From positions 1 through 6,120 of the forward strand of contig JAHFBX010000190.1 in the NCBI GenBank assembly GCA_023249815.1: a stretch of DNA of 6,120 bases, written 5' to 3'. The position numbers and the translations under genes were made by a program. Below, piece after piece: positions 1-5,800 of the stretch; within the stretch, counting starts at the first letter, position 1; every line of letters starts with the position of its first letter. Source of the DNA: Candidatus Eiseniibacteriota bacterium. Its GTDB lineage: Bacteria; Eisenbacteria; RBG-16-71-46. The notes beneath the pieces were generated by a model. It ran no database searches. It was not told where the DNA came from and worked only from the letters and a program-made list of their open reading frames with translations.

Positions 1-1998
1 GGACCGCGTGGCGACGGCGCCGTCGAGCGCGCGCGGGCCGCCGGCGCCGGGCCGGGCGCGGGTCCGGGCGTGGGCCCGCACGACTTCGGTCCGGAGTTCG
101 CGGAGCCGCGCATCGCCGAGGCCCTGCGCCTCGCCGCGCGCATGGCGGGGGCGCCGCGGCACCTGTCGGTGCACTGCGGCGGCCTGGTGATCGCCGACCG
201 CGAGCTCACGCACTACCTGCCGCTCGAGCGCGCCACGAAGGGCGTGGTGGTATCGCAGTTCGAGATGCGCGCCGTCGAGGCGCTCGGCCTGGTCAAGATG
301 GACCTGCTCGGCAACCGCGCCATCACCACGATCGGCGAGTGCGTGCGGCTGGCCGGTGACTCGCCCGATCCCGACTCGATCCCCGACGAGGACGGCATCG
401 CCGCGGCCGCCATCTCGGCGGGCGACACGCTCAACTGCTTCCAGCTGGAGTCGCCTGCCATGCGCAACCTGCTGCGCATGCTCGAGGCGCGCACGCTCGA
501 TGACACCGTGGCCGCGGTGGCGCTGGTCCGGCCGGGGCCGGCCGAGTCGGGCATGAAGGAGGCGTTCTGCCGGCGGCGGCGCGGGCTCGAGCCCGTGTCG
601 TTCCCGCACGATCGGCTGCGCGCCACGCTCGCCGAGACACAGGGCATCCTCCTCTACGAGGAGGACGTCATGCGCGTGGCGTCGGCGCTGTGCGGGTTGC
701 CACTCGCCGAGGGCGAGACGCTGCGGCGCGCCATCGCTGGCGCGCGCGACGACGAAGAGTTCCGCTTCCTCGAGCGCGGGTTCGTGGCGCGGGCCACGCG
801 CGCCGGCATCACCGACGCCGACGCGCACGCCGTGTGGCGCGAGCTGGCGCGGTTCGCGGGCTACGCGTTCTGCAAGGCGCACGCGGCGGGCTACGGCCGG
901 CTCGCGTGGCAGAGCGCGGCGCTCAAGTGCCGCTACCCGGCGGCATGGGCCGTGGGCGTGTTGAATCATCACGCCGGCATGTACCCGACCTGGGTGCACG
1001 TCGAGGACCTGCGCCGCGGCGGCGTCGGGCGCGCGCCGGTCGTGTTCATGGCGCCATGCGTCGAGCGTTCGTCGTGGGATACGACGTTGGAGGCGTTGGA
1101 ACCCGCCGCGGCTGCGGCCTACGCCGGGAGTGCGCGTGCGGCGGGCGCGACGCCCTCGGTGCGCGTCGGCCTGCATCGCATCACCGGCCTCACCGAGACC
1201 ACCGGTGCGCGCATCGTGGCCGCACGGCCGTTCGCGAGCCTCGCCGACTTCGCCGACCGCGTGCGCCCGACACCGCCCGAGCTCGACATGCTCCTCCTCG
1301 CGGGCGCGCTGGACTCGCTCGCGGGTCATGACGCGATCCGCCGGACGCGCGCCTCCATGCGGCTCGAGGCGCGCGTGCTGGAGTCGCTCGCGCACGCGCT
1401 GCCGGCGCGGGTGCGGCACGTCGCGAACCCACGCCGGGGTGGTCTCGCGCTCCCCGACGGCGCGCCGCTCGCTCCCACCGCCAGCGCCCCGCGGCCGGGC
1501 GGCGACACGCTGCCCGAGCTGCCCGAACTGCCGCTCGCCGACCTCGTCCGTGGCGAGTTCGAAGCGACCGGGCTGTGGTTCTCGGCGCATCCTCTGGATG
1601 TGCTCATCCCGCGAGATGCGCTGCACGGGTGCGTGAGCGCCAGCGAACTCGAACGACACGTTGGCAAGCGCGTGCGCGTGATCGGCATCCCGTGCGCGGC
1701 GCGGCGGGTCGAGGTGAAGTCCGGCGGCATCGTGTTGTTCACAACGCTCGCGGACCACACCGGCCTCGTCGAATGCGTGCTGTTCCCGGACGTCTACCGC
1801 CGCCACGGCCAGCACATGCGCGGCGAGGTGGTGCGCGCCGAGGGCCGCGTGGACGAGACGCTTGGCGCGCTCACCGTGGTCATCGAACGCGCCGAACCGG
1901 ACCCGTGCTTCGGACGGGTGCCCCGCGGCCGGCGCAGCGACACCGCGCCACTCGGCTGGCAGGACGCCGGCCCGCCGAGCCGCAATCGCGTGGCGTGA
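1..1998 (+). CDS. DNA polymerase III alpha-type subunit, DnaE2/ImuC-like, C-terminal part (5' partial)
   Basis: C-family DNA polymerase catalytic subunit; this is the C-terminal 665 residues. The frame is open from base 1, so the start, the PHP domain and the first two catalytic aspartates are outside the window. Visible in order: the palm motif HLSVHCGGLVI; LVKMDLLGNRA, whose Asp (301-303) matches the third catalytic Asp of E. coli DnaE (D555); the fingers region with CFQLES, VALVRPGPAESGM and GILLYEEDVMR; FAGYAFCKAHAAGYG followed by a YPAAW segment; a helix-hairpin-helix region (about 1159-1260); SAHPL; and an OB-fold (about 1660-1900). The protein ends soon after the OB-fold, with no long tau-binding C-terminal domain and no obvious clamp motif of the QxxLF type. 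With WDTTLE and LNHHAGMYP this favours the accessory, mutagenesis-associated DnaE2/ImuC group over the replicative enzyme, although ESGM and the SAHPL region look DnaE1-like. Family certain, subgroup moderate. ImuA/ImuB partners, if present, would lie upstream. Confidence 0.93.
   Translation, partial: GPRGDGAVERARAAGAGPGAGPGVGPHDFGPEFAEPRIAEALRLAARMAGAPRHLSVHCGGLVIADRELTHYLPLERATKGVVVSQFEMRAVEALGLVKMDLLGNRAITTIGECVRLAGDSPDPDSIPDEDGIAAAAISAGDTLNCFQLESPAMRNLLRMLEARTLDDTVAAVALVRPGPAESGMKEAFCRRRRGLEPVSFPHDRLRATLAETQGILLYEEDVMRVASALCGLPLAEGETLRRAIAGARDDEEFRFLERGFVARATRAGITDADAHAVWRELARFAGYAFCKAHAAGYGRLAWQSAALKCRYPAAWAVGVLNHHAGMYPTWVHVEDLRRGGVGRAPVVFMAPCVERSSWDTTLEALEPAAAAAYAGSARAAGATPSVRVGLHRITGLTETTGARIVAARPFASLADFADRVRPTPPELDMLLLAGALDSLAGHDAIRRTRASMRLEARVLESLAHALPARVRHVANPRRGGLALPDGAPLAPTASAPRPGGDTLPELPELPLADLVRGEFEATGLWFSAHPLDVLIPRDALHGCVSASELERHVGKRVRVIGIPCAARRVEVKSGGIVLFTTLADHTGLVECVLFPDVYRRHGQHMRGEVVRAEGRVDETLGALTVVIERAEPDPCFGRVPRGRRSDTAPLGWQDAGPPSRNRVA
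43..78 (+). repeat. Gly-x-Gly-Pro tetrapeptide repeat inside the polymerase gene
   Basis: Three consecutive 12-nt units encode GAGP, GAGP and GVGP, within an Ala/Gly/Pro-rich stretch just before the conserved palm block. It looks like a flexible low-complexity linker or insert. The units are imperfect at the DNA level. It may simply reflect slippage in very GC-rich sequence. Confidence 0.6.
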
Positions 1999-2062
1999 GG
2001 CAAGCGGGCGCGGACCGCGCTAGAGTGAGCGCGCCCGAGACCATGTGACGAGGACCCGAACC

Positions 2063-2067
2063 AGGAG
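2063..2067 (+). promoter_or_regulatory. Ribosome binding site for the PCD gene
   Basis: AGGAG lies 7 nt upstream of the GTG at 2075. It fixes the start there rather than at the in-frame GTG at 2045, which would add ten residues rich in Arg, Thr and Pro (TRTRTRRPP) that are unlike the family. Confidence 0.75.
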
Positions 2068-2074
2068 ACCACCC

Positions 2075-2425
2075 GTGGCTGGCCTCACCCGCGAAACCTG
2101 TGTCCCCTGCCAGGGCGGCGTCCCCACGCTCACCGATACCGAGATCGCGGGCCTCTTGCCCCAGGTGCCCGGCTGGGAGGTGGCGGAGGTGGCCGGCATC
2201 AAGCGCATCCGGCGCGACTATCGCGTCAAGGACTTCCGGCAGGCCATGGACTTCGCCGTTCAGGTCGGCGAGCTCGCCGAACGCGAGCAGCACCATCCGG
2301 ACCTGCACGTGGCATGGGGCCGCGTCACGGTGGAAACGTGGACGCACAAGATCCACGGGCTGCACCAGAACGACTTCATCCTCGCGGCGAAGTGCGACGA
2401 GCTGTTCGCGGCGCGCGTGAGCTGA
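2075..2425 (+). CDS. Pterin-4-alpha-carbinolamine dehydratase (PCD/DCoH family)
   Basis: Predicted cytoplasmic 116-residue enzyme that dehydrates 4a-hydroxytetrahydrobiopterin (carbinolamine) to quinonoid dihydropterin, the recycling step after aromatic amino acid hydroxylases. In bacteria it often occurs without such a hydroxylase, and other pterin-related roles have been proposed. The start is GTG with AGGAG 7 nt upstream. An N-terminal TCVPC block followed by GG is typical of bacterial members. PGW is at 32-34, then a RIRRDYRVKDF strand and the helix with AEREQHHP (68-75), carrying the catalytic His pair H73-H74. A second His (H91) and GLHQND (95-100) complete the signature. Length is normal for the family and nothing is missing. 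It lies 76 nt after the polymerase stop on the same strand, so read-through transcription is possible. A decayed second copy follows about 630 nt downstream. Confidence 0.95.
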   Translation: MAGLTRETCVPCQGGVPTLTDTEIAGLLPQVPGWEVAEVAGIKRIRRDYRVKDFRQAMDFAVQVGELAEREQHHPDLHVAWGRVTVETWTHKIHGLHQNDFILAAKCDELFAARVS

Positions 2426-2512
2426 TCCGCTTCGCGCCCCGGCGGTGGAGCGTCAGCCGGGCGAACCATGCTTCGATCGGACCGCGATCAGGACGTCTCC
2501 CGGTCCATGGGG
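2426..2512. other. Short spacer after the PCD gene
   Basis: No gene, strong hairpin or recognisable site was seen between the PCD stop and the end of the minus-strand FlgD-like fragment. Confidence 0.5.
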
Positions 2513-2790
2513 TCAACGATCGACTCTCACCACGCGGACCGTGCGTCGCACCCGTTGGCGTGTTTCGAGCAACGCGAAGTAGATCCCTGGCCGCGCCGGC
2601 GCCGTCCACGTCACCTTGTGCTCGCCCGCGAGCACCTCGCCGCCCACGAGCGTCGCAACCCGGCGCCCCGCCGCATCGAACTCGGTGAGACGCGCGCGCC
2701 TCGGTAGCGGGAGCGCGAACGTGAACGCTGTGCGGCCGATGCCAGGATTGGGCGACGCGGTGCGCGAGAATCCCGCGCCTCGGCGAGGAC
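2513..2790 (-). pseudogene. Orphan C-terminal FlgD-like / Por-type sorting tail (gene fragment)
   Basis: The minus-strand reading frame ending at 2513 encodes a module typical of the extreme C-terminus of large secreted proteins in FCB-type bacteria. It has SPNPGIG (PNP at 2744-2752), then TAFTFALP, FDAAGRRVATLV, GEVLAGEHKVTW and PGIYFALLE, ending in VVRVDR and TGA. In known proteins this Ig-like FlgD-type or type A sorting domain follows hundreds of residues of passenger. Here the frame stays open upstream to about 3280, but that part is the antisense of the PCD remnant, with no signal peptide and no recognisable domain. I therefore read this as the surviving 3' end of a deleted secreted-protein gene, not a working gene. 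The upper boundary (about 2760-2790) is approximate. A real short protein cannot be excluded without expression data. Confidence 0.7.
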
Positions 2791-2822
2791 CAGTGGCCCG
2801 CGCGCCAGCAATCCGACCGGTC

Positions 2823-3052
2823 TTCGGCTGGACTCGCATACGGCGCAAGTTTCGTTTCAAGTGCTCCGCCGGGCACTCGGTCCCGCGAACCAGACTAGCG
2901 AGCGGGCCGAGTGCGAGCAGCACAATCCGGCCCTGCACGTGTCGTGAGGTCCGGTCCTCGTGGAGAACTGGCCACGCAAGCCTCGCGGGCTTCACCGGAA
3001 CGCGCTCATCCTCGCCGCCAAGACCGACGAGCACTTCGCGGGACGCGAGGCG
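2823..3052 (+). pseudogene. Decayed second copy of pterin-4-alpha-carbinolamine dehydratase
   Basis: This stretch aligns with the intact PCD gene at a constant offset of 631 nt, changing to 630 nt after one lost base. RIRRKFRFK (from 2835) matches RIRRDYRVK. One nucleotide is missing within 2862-2866 relative to the intact gene, shifting the frame. The frame then restored reads QTSERAECEQHNPALHVS, matching QVGELAEREQHHPDLHVA. Next comes TGA (2945-2947) where the intact gene has TGG for W81, then VENW, GLHRNALILAAKTDEHFAGR against GLHQNDFILAAKCDELFAAR. The family's second catalytic His is Asn and the Asp of GLHQND is Ala. The terminal stop is lost. At 2913-2940 the DNA is nearly identical to 2283-2310. 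The N-terminal third, with TCVPC, cannot be recognised. Several independent lesions argue against a sequencing error. It is either an old tandem duplicate or a remnant of a separately acquired paralogue. Confidence 0.88.
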
Positions 3053-3202
3053 AAGCAAGTCCTGGTCGATTCGTCGTCTACCGAGCCCTCCCCCATGGCA
3101 CGGGCACGCGTTGTCAGTCCCACACCTGCTCTGACGACTTCGGTGTGCGTGCCCACACGCTCGCGCCCCTGCGACGAAGCGTACTCCGGCGAAGAATTTC
3201 CG
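3053..3202. other. Intergenic sequence between the PCD remnant and the promoter
   Basis: No supported gene or structure. The frame of the PCD remnant continues open but loses all resemblance to the family. Confidence 0.5.
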
Positions 3203-3231
3203 TTGACGCTGCGCGGCCCCGGGACTAGACC
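3203..3231 (+). promoter_or_regulatory. Sigma70-type promoter for the small ABM-like gene
   Basis: TTGACG (3203-3208) and TAGACC (3226-3231) are separated by exactly 17 nt, a good housekeeping-type -35/-10 pair. Transcription would begin near 3238, giving a leader of roughly 65 nt before the ATG at 3304. It is the best promoter match seen in the window. Confidence 0.6.
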
Positions 3232-3292
3232 CATGTCGTTGCACGCCCATGAAGGGCCCCGACACTCGGGACTGGCTCATGGACCACGCGAG

Positions 3293-3298
3293 AGGAGG
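3293..3298 (+). promoter_or_regulatory. Strong ribosome binding site
   Basis: AGGAGG, a perfect Shine-Dalgarno core, lies 5 nt upstream of the ATG at 3304. It supports that start and suggests efficient translation. Confidence 0.8.
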
Positions 3299-3303
3299 AC
3301 GCG

Positions 3304-3609
3304 ATGCACACCGTCATCCGGAACTACAAGAGCGCTCCCGGCTTAGCCGACGATCTCAAGAAGCGGATAGGCGAGATCGAATCGGAGATCAGCACGGTCC
3401 CGGGCTTCATTGCCTACTACCTCATCAAGACGACCGACGGCGCCACGTCGGTGACGGTGTGCGACGAGCGTACCGGCTGCGACGAGTCGACGAAGCGCGC
3501 ATCGAGTTGGCTCAAGAAGAACATGCCGCACCTGAAGCTCGATCCACCGCAGATCATCGGGGGCGAGGTGTCGTTCAAGTTCGCGAACTACAAGACGACG
3601 AAAGTCTGA
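3304..3609 (+). CDS. Small conserved hypothetical protein, probable dimeric alpha/beta-barrel (ABM-like) fold
   Basis: A 101-residue soluble protein with no signal peptide or membrane segment. The order strand (HTVIRNY), helix (LADDLKKRIGEIESEIS), VPGFIAYYLIKT strand (32-43), TSVTVCDERTGCDES (48-62), helix (TKRASSWLKKN) and a final strand (GGEVSFKF) resembles antibiotic-biosynthesis-monooxygenase-like or stress-responsive dimeric alpha/beta-barrel proteins, where two ferredoxin-like units pair. The GF-x-Y-x-L pattern is the main reason for this call; no specific substrate or catalytic residue can be assigned. Two cysteines (C53, C59) sit close together. It appears monocistronic, with its own promoter, strong RBS and a hairpin after the stop. 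It is lysine-rich and less GC-biased than its neighbours. The coding call is secure; the fold is inferred by pattern. Confidence 0.88.
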   Translation: MHTVIRNYKSAPGLADDLKKRIGEIESEISTVPGFIAYYLIKTTDGATSVTVCDERTGCDESTKRASSWLKKNMPHLKLDPPQIIGGEVSFKFANYKTTKV

Positions 3610-3637
3610 ACTCGAAAATCTGACTTCTGCCCTCACT

Positions 3638-3674
3638 CGATGGGGCGCCCGCGGAACATGAGGGCGCCCTGTTG
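3638..3674. terminator. GC-rich hairpin between convergent genes, probable bidirectional terminator
   Basis: The arms at 3638-3650 and 3662-3674 can form a 13-bp RNA stem, including three G-U pairs on the plus transcript, around an 11-nt loop. The core arms are two copies of GGGCGCCC, itself palindromic. The stem lies 28 nt after the stop of the ABM-like gene and about 48 nt past the nitronate monooxygenase stop on the other strand. There is no long T-run on either side, so it is not a textbook intrinsic terminator, but the position fits a shared one. Confidence 0.6.
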
Positions 3675-3721
3675 AGGTCTCGAAGCAGTTCGGTGCCGAG
3701 CACGAGCCGGGGCCCATCGGC

Positions 3722-4699
3722 TCAAGCGTTCGCGGCCGCCGCTTGCGCCCAGGTCCGCACGATGTCCCCGGCCGGCTCGATCCGTTCGATCGCCGCCACG
3801 CTCTTGCCGGCCTGCCAGAACTGCGACGCCTCCGAGCGCGCCCCGCGCTTCAGGCTCCACGCCGAGCGCAGCGAGAAGACCGCGCGGATCGTGTGCTTGG
3901 TGCGCGGGTTCCGGAGCAGCCAGCGCTCGAGCGCATTGGCGTGGAGCCCCATCCGGCGAACGCTCGGCGTGTCGATCACCGCCAGCGGCACGCCGGTGAT
4001 GCGATCGCTCAGGACGATGTCGTGCTCACTGGCCGCGACGATGGCCGCCTTGTAGGAACTGCTCGCGTCGCACTCGGCCGTCGCGATGAAACGCGTGCCG
4101 CACTGCACCCCGGCATACCCCGTGCGCAGCGCCTCCACGAACCCCCCGGCATCGCCCACGCCGCCGGCGCACACGACCGGGAGTCCGAATGGCCTGAGCT
4201 CGTCCAGCAGCGCGCGCGGATCGCGCGGCCCGGCGTGGCCGCCGGCCCGCCGGTTAACGGCGATCAGGCCATGTGCGCCAGCGTCGCGCGCCTTGGCTGC
4301 CCACTTCGCCTCGGTCACGTCGTGGTACACGATGCCGGCCACGGCCCCCGCCTTCTCCACCACCCAGCGCGGATCTCCGAGCGAGGTGACGAAGAAGCGC
4401 ACGCCCTCCTCGAGCGCCTCGTCCACCCAGAGCTTCATGCGGTCGAGGTAGCGGCGAGAGGATTTCTCGATCAGGGCGTTCATGCCGATCGGCTTCTGCG
4501 TGCGCTGGCGGATGCGGCGGAGCCCGTCCCGGAACGACAGTCCGTGCACGAACGTGAGCGTGACCGGCTGCACGATGCCGATGCCGCCGGCCTCGGACAC
4601 GGCGGCCACGAGCTCGACGTTGCTGCACGGGTACATCGCGCCGCAGATCAGCGGCACCTCGATCCCGGCGTGGCGCGTGAGCGGTGTCTCGAGTGTCAC
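3722..4699 (-). CDS. Nitronate monooxygenase (2-nitropropane dioxygenase family)
   Basis: FMN-dependent TIM-barrel flavoprotein of 325 residues, a normal family length; members oxidise alkyl nitronates such as propionate-3-nitronate to carbonyl compounds. Visible are TPLTRHAGIEVPLICGAM (5-22), GGIGIV (38-43), the flavin-region GMNALI (72-77), NRRAGGHAG with the probable catalytic His H155, the phosphate-binding CAGGVGDA (177-184) and GVQCGTRFIATAEC (197-210). FWQAGKSV near the C-terminus is also typical. I chose GTG at 4699, whose bases overlap the TGA of the upstream gene (GTGA), implying translational coupling. The ATG at 4735 would add 12 residues (Ala/Arg-rich) and overlap that gene by 40 nt. 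It is the last gene of the operon. Some family members are enoyl-ACP reductase-like or of unknown substrate, so the exact reaction is open. Confidence 0.92.
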   Translation of the reverse strand: MTLETPLTRHAGIEVPLICGAMYPCSNVELVAAVSEAGGIGIVQPVTLTFVHGLSFRDGLRRIRQRTQKPIGMNALIEKSSRRYLDRMKLWVDEALEEGVRFFVTSLGDPRWVVEKAGAVAGIVYHDVTEAKWAAKARDAGAHGLIAVNRRAGGHAGPRDPRALLDELRPFGLPVVCAGGVGDAGGFVEALRTGYAGVQCGTRFIATAECDASSSYKAAIVAASEHDIVLSDRITGVPLAVIDTPSVRRMGLHANALERWLLRNPRTKHTIRAVFSLRSAWSLKRGARSEASQFWQAGKSVAAIERIEPAGDIVRTWAQAAAANA

Positions 4700-5202
4700 G
4701 ACGCGTGCGTGCCCGGCGCGAGCCCGAGCCGCCACTGCACGCGCACCGTCGCCACCACGTCCCCACCCTCGTCGCGGATCTCCGCGCGCACCTCGAAGTC
4801 GGTGTCGCCGGCCACGGCGGGCAGCACGACGCGGCTCTCGGCCACCAGCGTGCCGCGGGCCTTCTTCGCGTAGTCGGTGACGATCGAGCGCACGATGCCG
4901 CGCACGCCCGCCGGCAGCGCGGCCGTCATCGCCAGGCCACTCGTGAGTTCACCCAGGTTCGTGAGCGCTACCGCGTGGATCGAACCGAGGTGATTCCGCA
5001 CCGCCGGGCGGTCGCGGAGCGCCAGCTTCGCATGTCCCGGCGACAGCGCTAGCACGGTGGCACCGATGCTTGCGCTATAGGGCACGGTGAAGCGGATCAC
5101 GAGGCCGAACAGCGTGCGACCGAACGGCAGCTTCTCGCAGCGGCCCCACCACGCCATCAGCCGCGAGCCGGGCGTTCGCGACATCTCTGCCGCAGCGCTC
5201 AT
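4696..5202 (-). CDS. DUF4442 hotdog-fold protein (PaaI-like thioesterase-like)
   Basis: A 168-residue protein with the DUF4442 hotdog signature: NHLGSIHAVALTNLGELTSGLAM (centred at 70-92), whose N70-H71, H76 and E85 lie in the place of the active-site helix of PaaI-type thioesterases, followed by TDYAKKARGTLVAES and a C-terminal strand set (FEVRAEIRD, VVATVRVQW). Hotdog enzymes of this kind usually hydrolyse acyl-CoA thioesters in the cytoplasm; DUF4442 members mostly have no proven substrate, so hydrolase activity is inferred. The ATG at 5202 is 7 nt after the stop of the upstream membrane-protein gene; an alternative ATG six codons on would give MSRTPGSRL. Its TGA overlaps the GTG of the nitronate monooxygenase, so the two are probably made together. 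Confidence 0.85.
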   Translation of the reverse strand: MSAAAEMSRTPGSRLMAWWGRCEKLPFGRTLFGLVIRFTVPYSASIGATVLALSPGHAKLALRDRPAVRNHLGSIHAVALTNLGELTSGLAMTAALPAGVRGIVRSIVTDYAKKARGTLVAESRVVLPAVAGDTDFEVRAEIRDEGGDVVATVRVQWRLGLAPGTHAS

Positions 5203-5209
5203 CGGCGCC

Positions 5210-5800
5210 TCATCGCTCTGGAGTCGAGTGCTTGTGCTTCGCGATCTGGACGAGCAACTCCCACGACGTGCCGGCCGCGTTGCCGAGGATCATGCACACC
5301 GCGCCGACCATCATGTAGAGCGCCTCGCCGATGCCGAACCACAACCCCGTGGCGGAGAGCAGCATCATCACGTAACCCACGAGGGGAGGTACGAGGCGAC
5401 GCCGCATCTGGGCCCGCGTGAAGCCCGCCTCGTCGTGATGCTGCGCCGCGCGCGAGAGCGTGACGGTGAACCACAGGCCCGCCACGCCCGCGGCCGCCAG
5501 CATGATCGCGGTCTGGCGGGCGCCCTGTGGCGGCACCAGCATGAACAGCGATGCCATCAGCACGAACGTGAACGACAGCAGCGTCACGCGGGACAGCGCG
5601 AGCAGGTGCTCGTGGCTGCGCTCCACGAAGCGGTCAAGATGGAGCGACAGCGCCACGAACAGGAGCCCCGCCAGCGTCACGGCGGCCGTGCCGGCCATGA
5701 GGTAGAACTCGTGCCAGCGTTCGATCCACTCGCGGGCCGTCAGCACGCGTGGCAGGGCGCCCGTCACGGCTTCGTCGAGCAGCAGCAGCGGCAGGTTCAC
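5210..5800 (-). CDS. Multi-pass membrane protein of unknown function
   Basis: A 196-residue integral membrane protein that I cannot assign to a characterised family. Hydrophobic stretches lie at about 33-53, 68-90, 97-117, 137-156 and 158-175, so four or five helices. A conserved-looking opening, WHEFYLMAGTAAVTLAGLLF (29-48), is followed by LSLHLDRF; arginine-rich loops, for example RAQMRRR (129-135), lie between helices; the tail is cytoplasmic-looking (AKHKHSTPER). No catalytic or transporter motif is evident. The start is GTG at 5800, overlapping the TGA of the upstream HD-domain gene as GTGA, the same junction type as that before the nitronate monooxygenase. Its stop is 7 nt before the DUF4442 start. 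Confidence 0.85.
   Translation of the reverse strand: MNLPLLLLDEAVTGALPRVLTAREWIERWHEFYLMAGTAAVTLAGLLFVALSLHLDRFVERSHEHLLALSRVTLLSFTFVLMASLFMLVPPQGARQTAIMLAAAGVAGLWFTVTLSRAAQHHDEAGFTRAQMRRRLVPPLVGYVMMLLSATGLWFGIGEALYMMVGAVCMILGNAAGTSWELLVQIAKHKHSTPER

Noticed and set aside
2021..2026. TAGAGT as a -10 element ahead of the PCD gene
   Set aside because: No acceptable -35 sequence at the right distance (AGGCAA at 1998-2003), so it could be chance.
2045..2074. Upstream GTG at 2045 as the PCD start
   Set aside because: The extra ten residues are low-complexity, and the AGGAG lies inside that stretch, correctly spaced for the GTG at 2075.
2283..2940. The near-identical 28-nt blocks 630 nt apart as direct repeats of a mobile element
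   Set aside because: They are the most conserved coding stretch of the intact and decayed PCD copies, so paralogy explains them.
2616..3134. Plus-strand 172-codon open frame across the fossil region
   Set aside because: Only a short piece (RIRRKFRFK) is PCD-like before the frame loses homology at the 1-nt deletion. It is not a plausible intact gene.
2513..3280. A 255-residue minus-strand open frame read as a complete protein
   Set aside because: Only its last 80-90 residues resemble a known module. The rest is antisense of the PCD remnant with no signal peptide, so the length is an artefact of high GC.
3249..3623. 124-codon frame overlapping the ABM-like gene
   Set aside because: Out-of-frame shadow of the 3304-3609 gene, whose RBS and protein pattern are far better.
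3743..4873. Long plus-strand open frame opposite the nitronate monooxygenase
   Set aside because: Shadow frame in GC-rich DNA. It is Arg/His/Ala-rich without any recognisable domain, while the opposite strand shows a full conserved enzyme.
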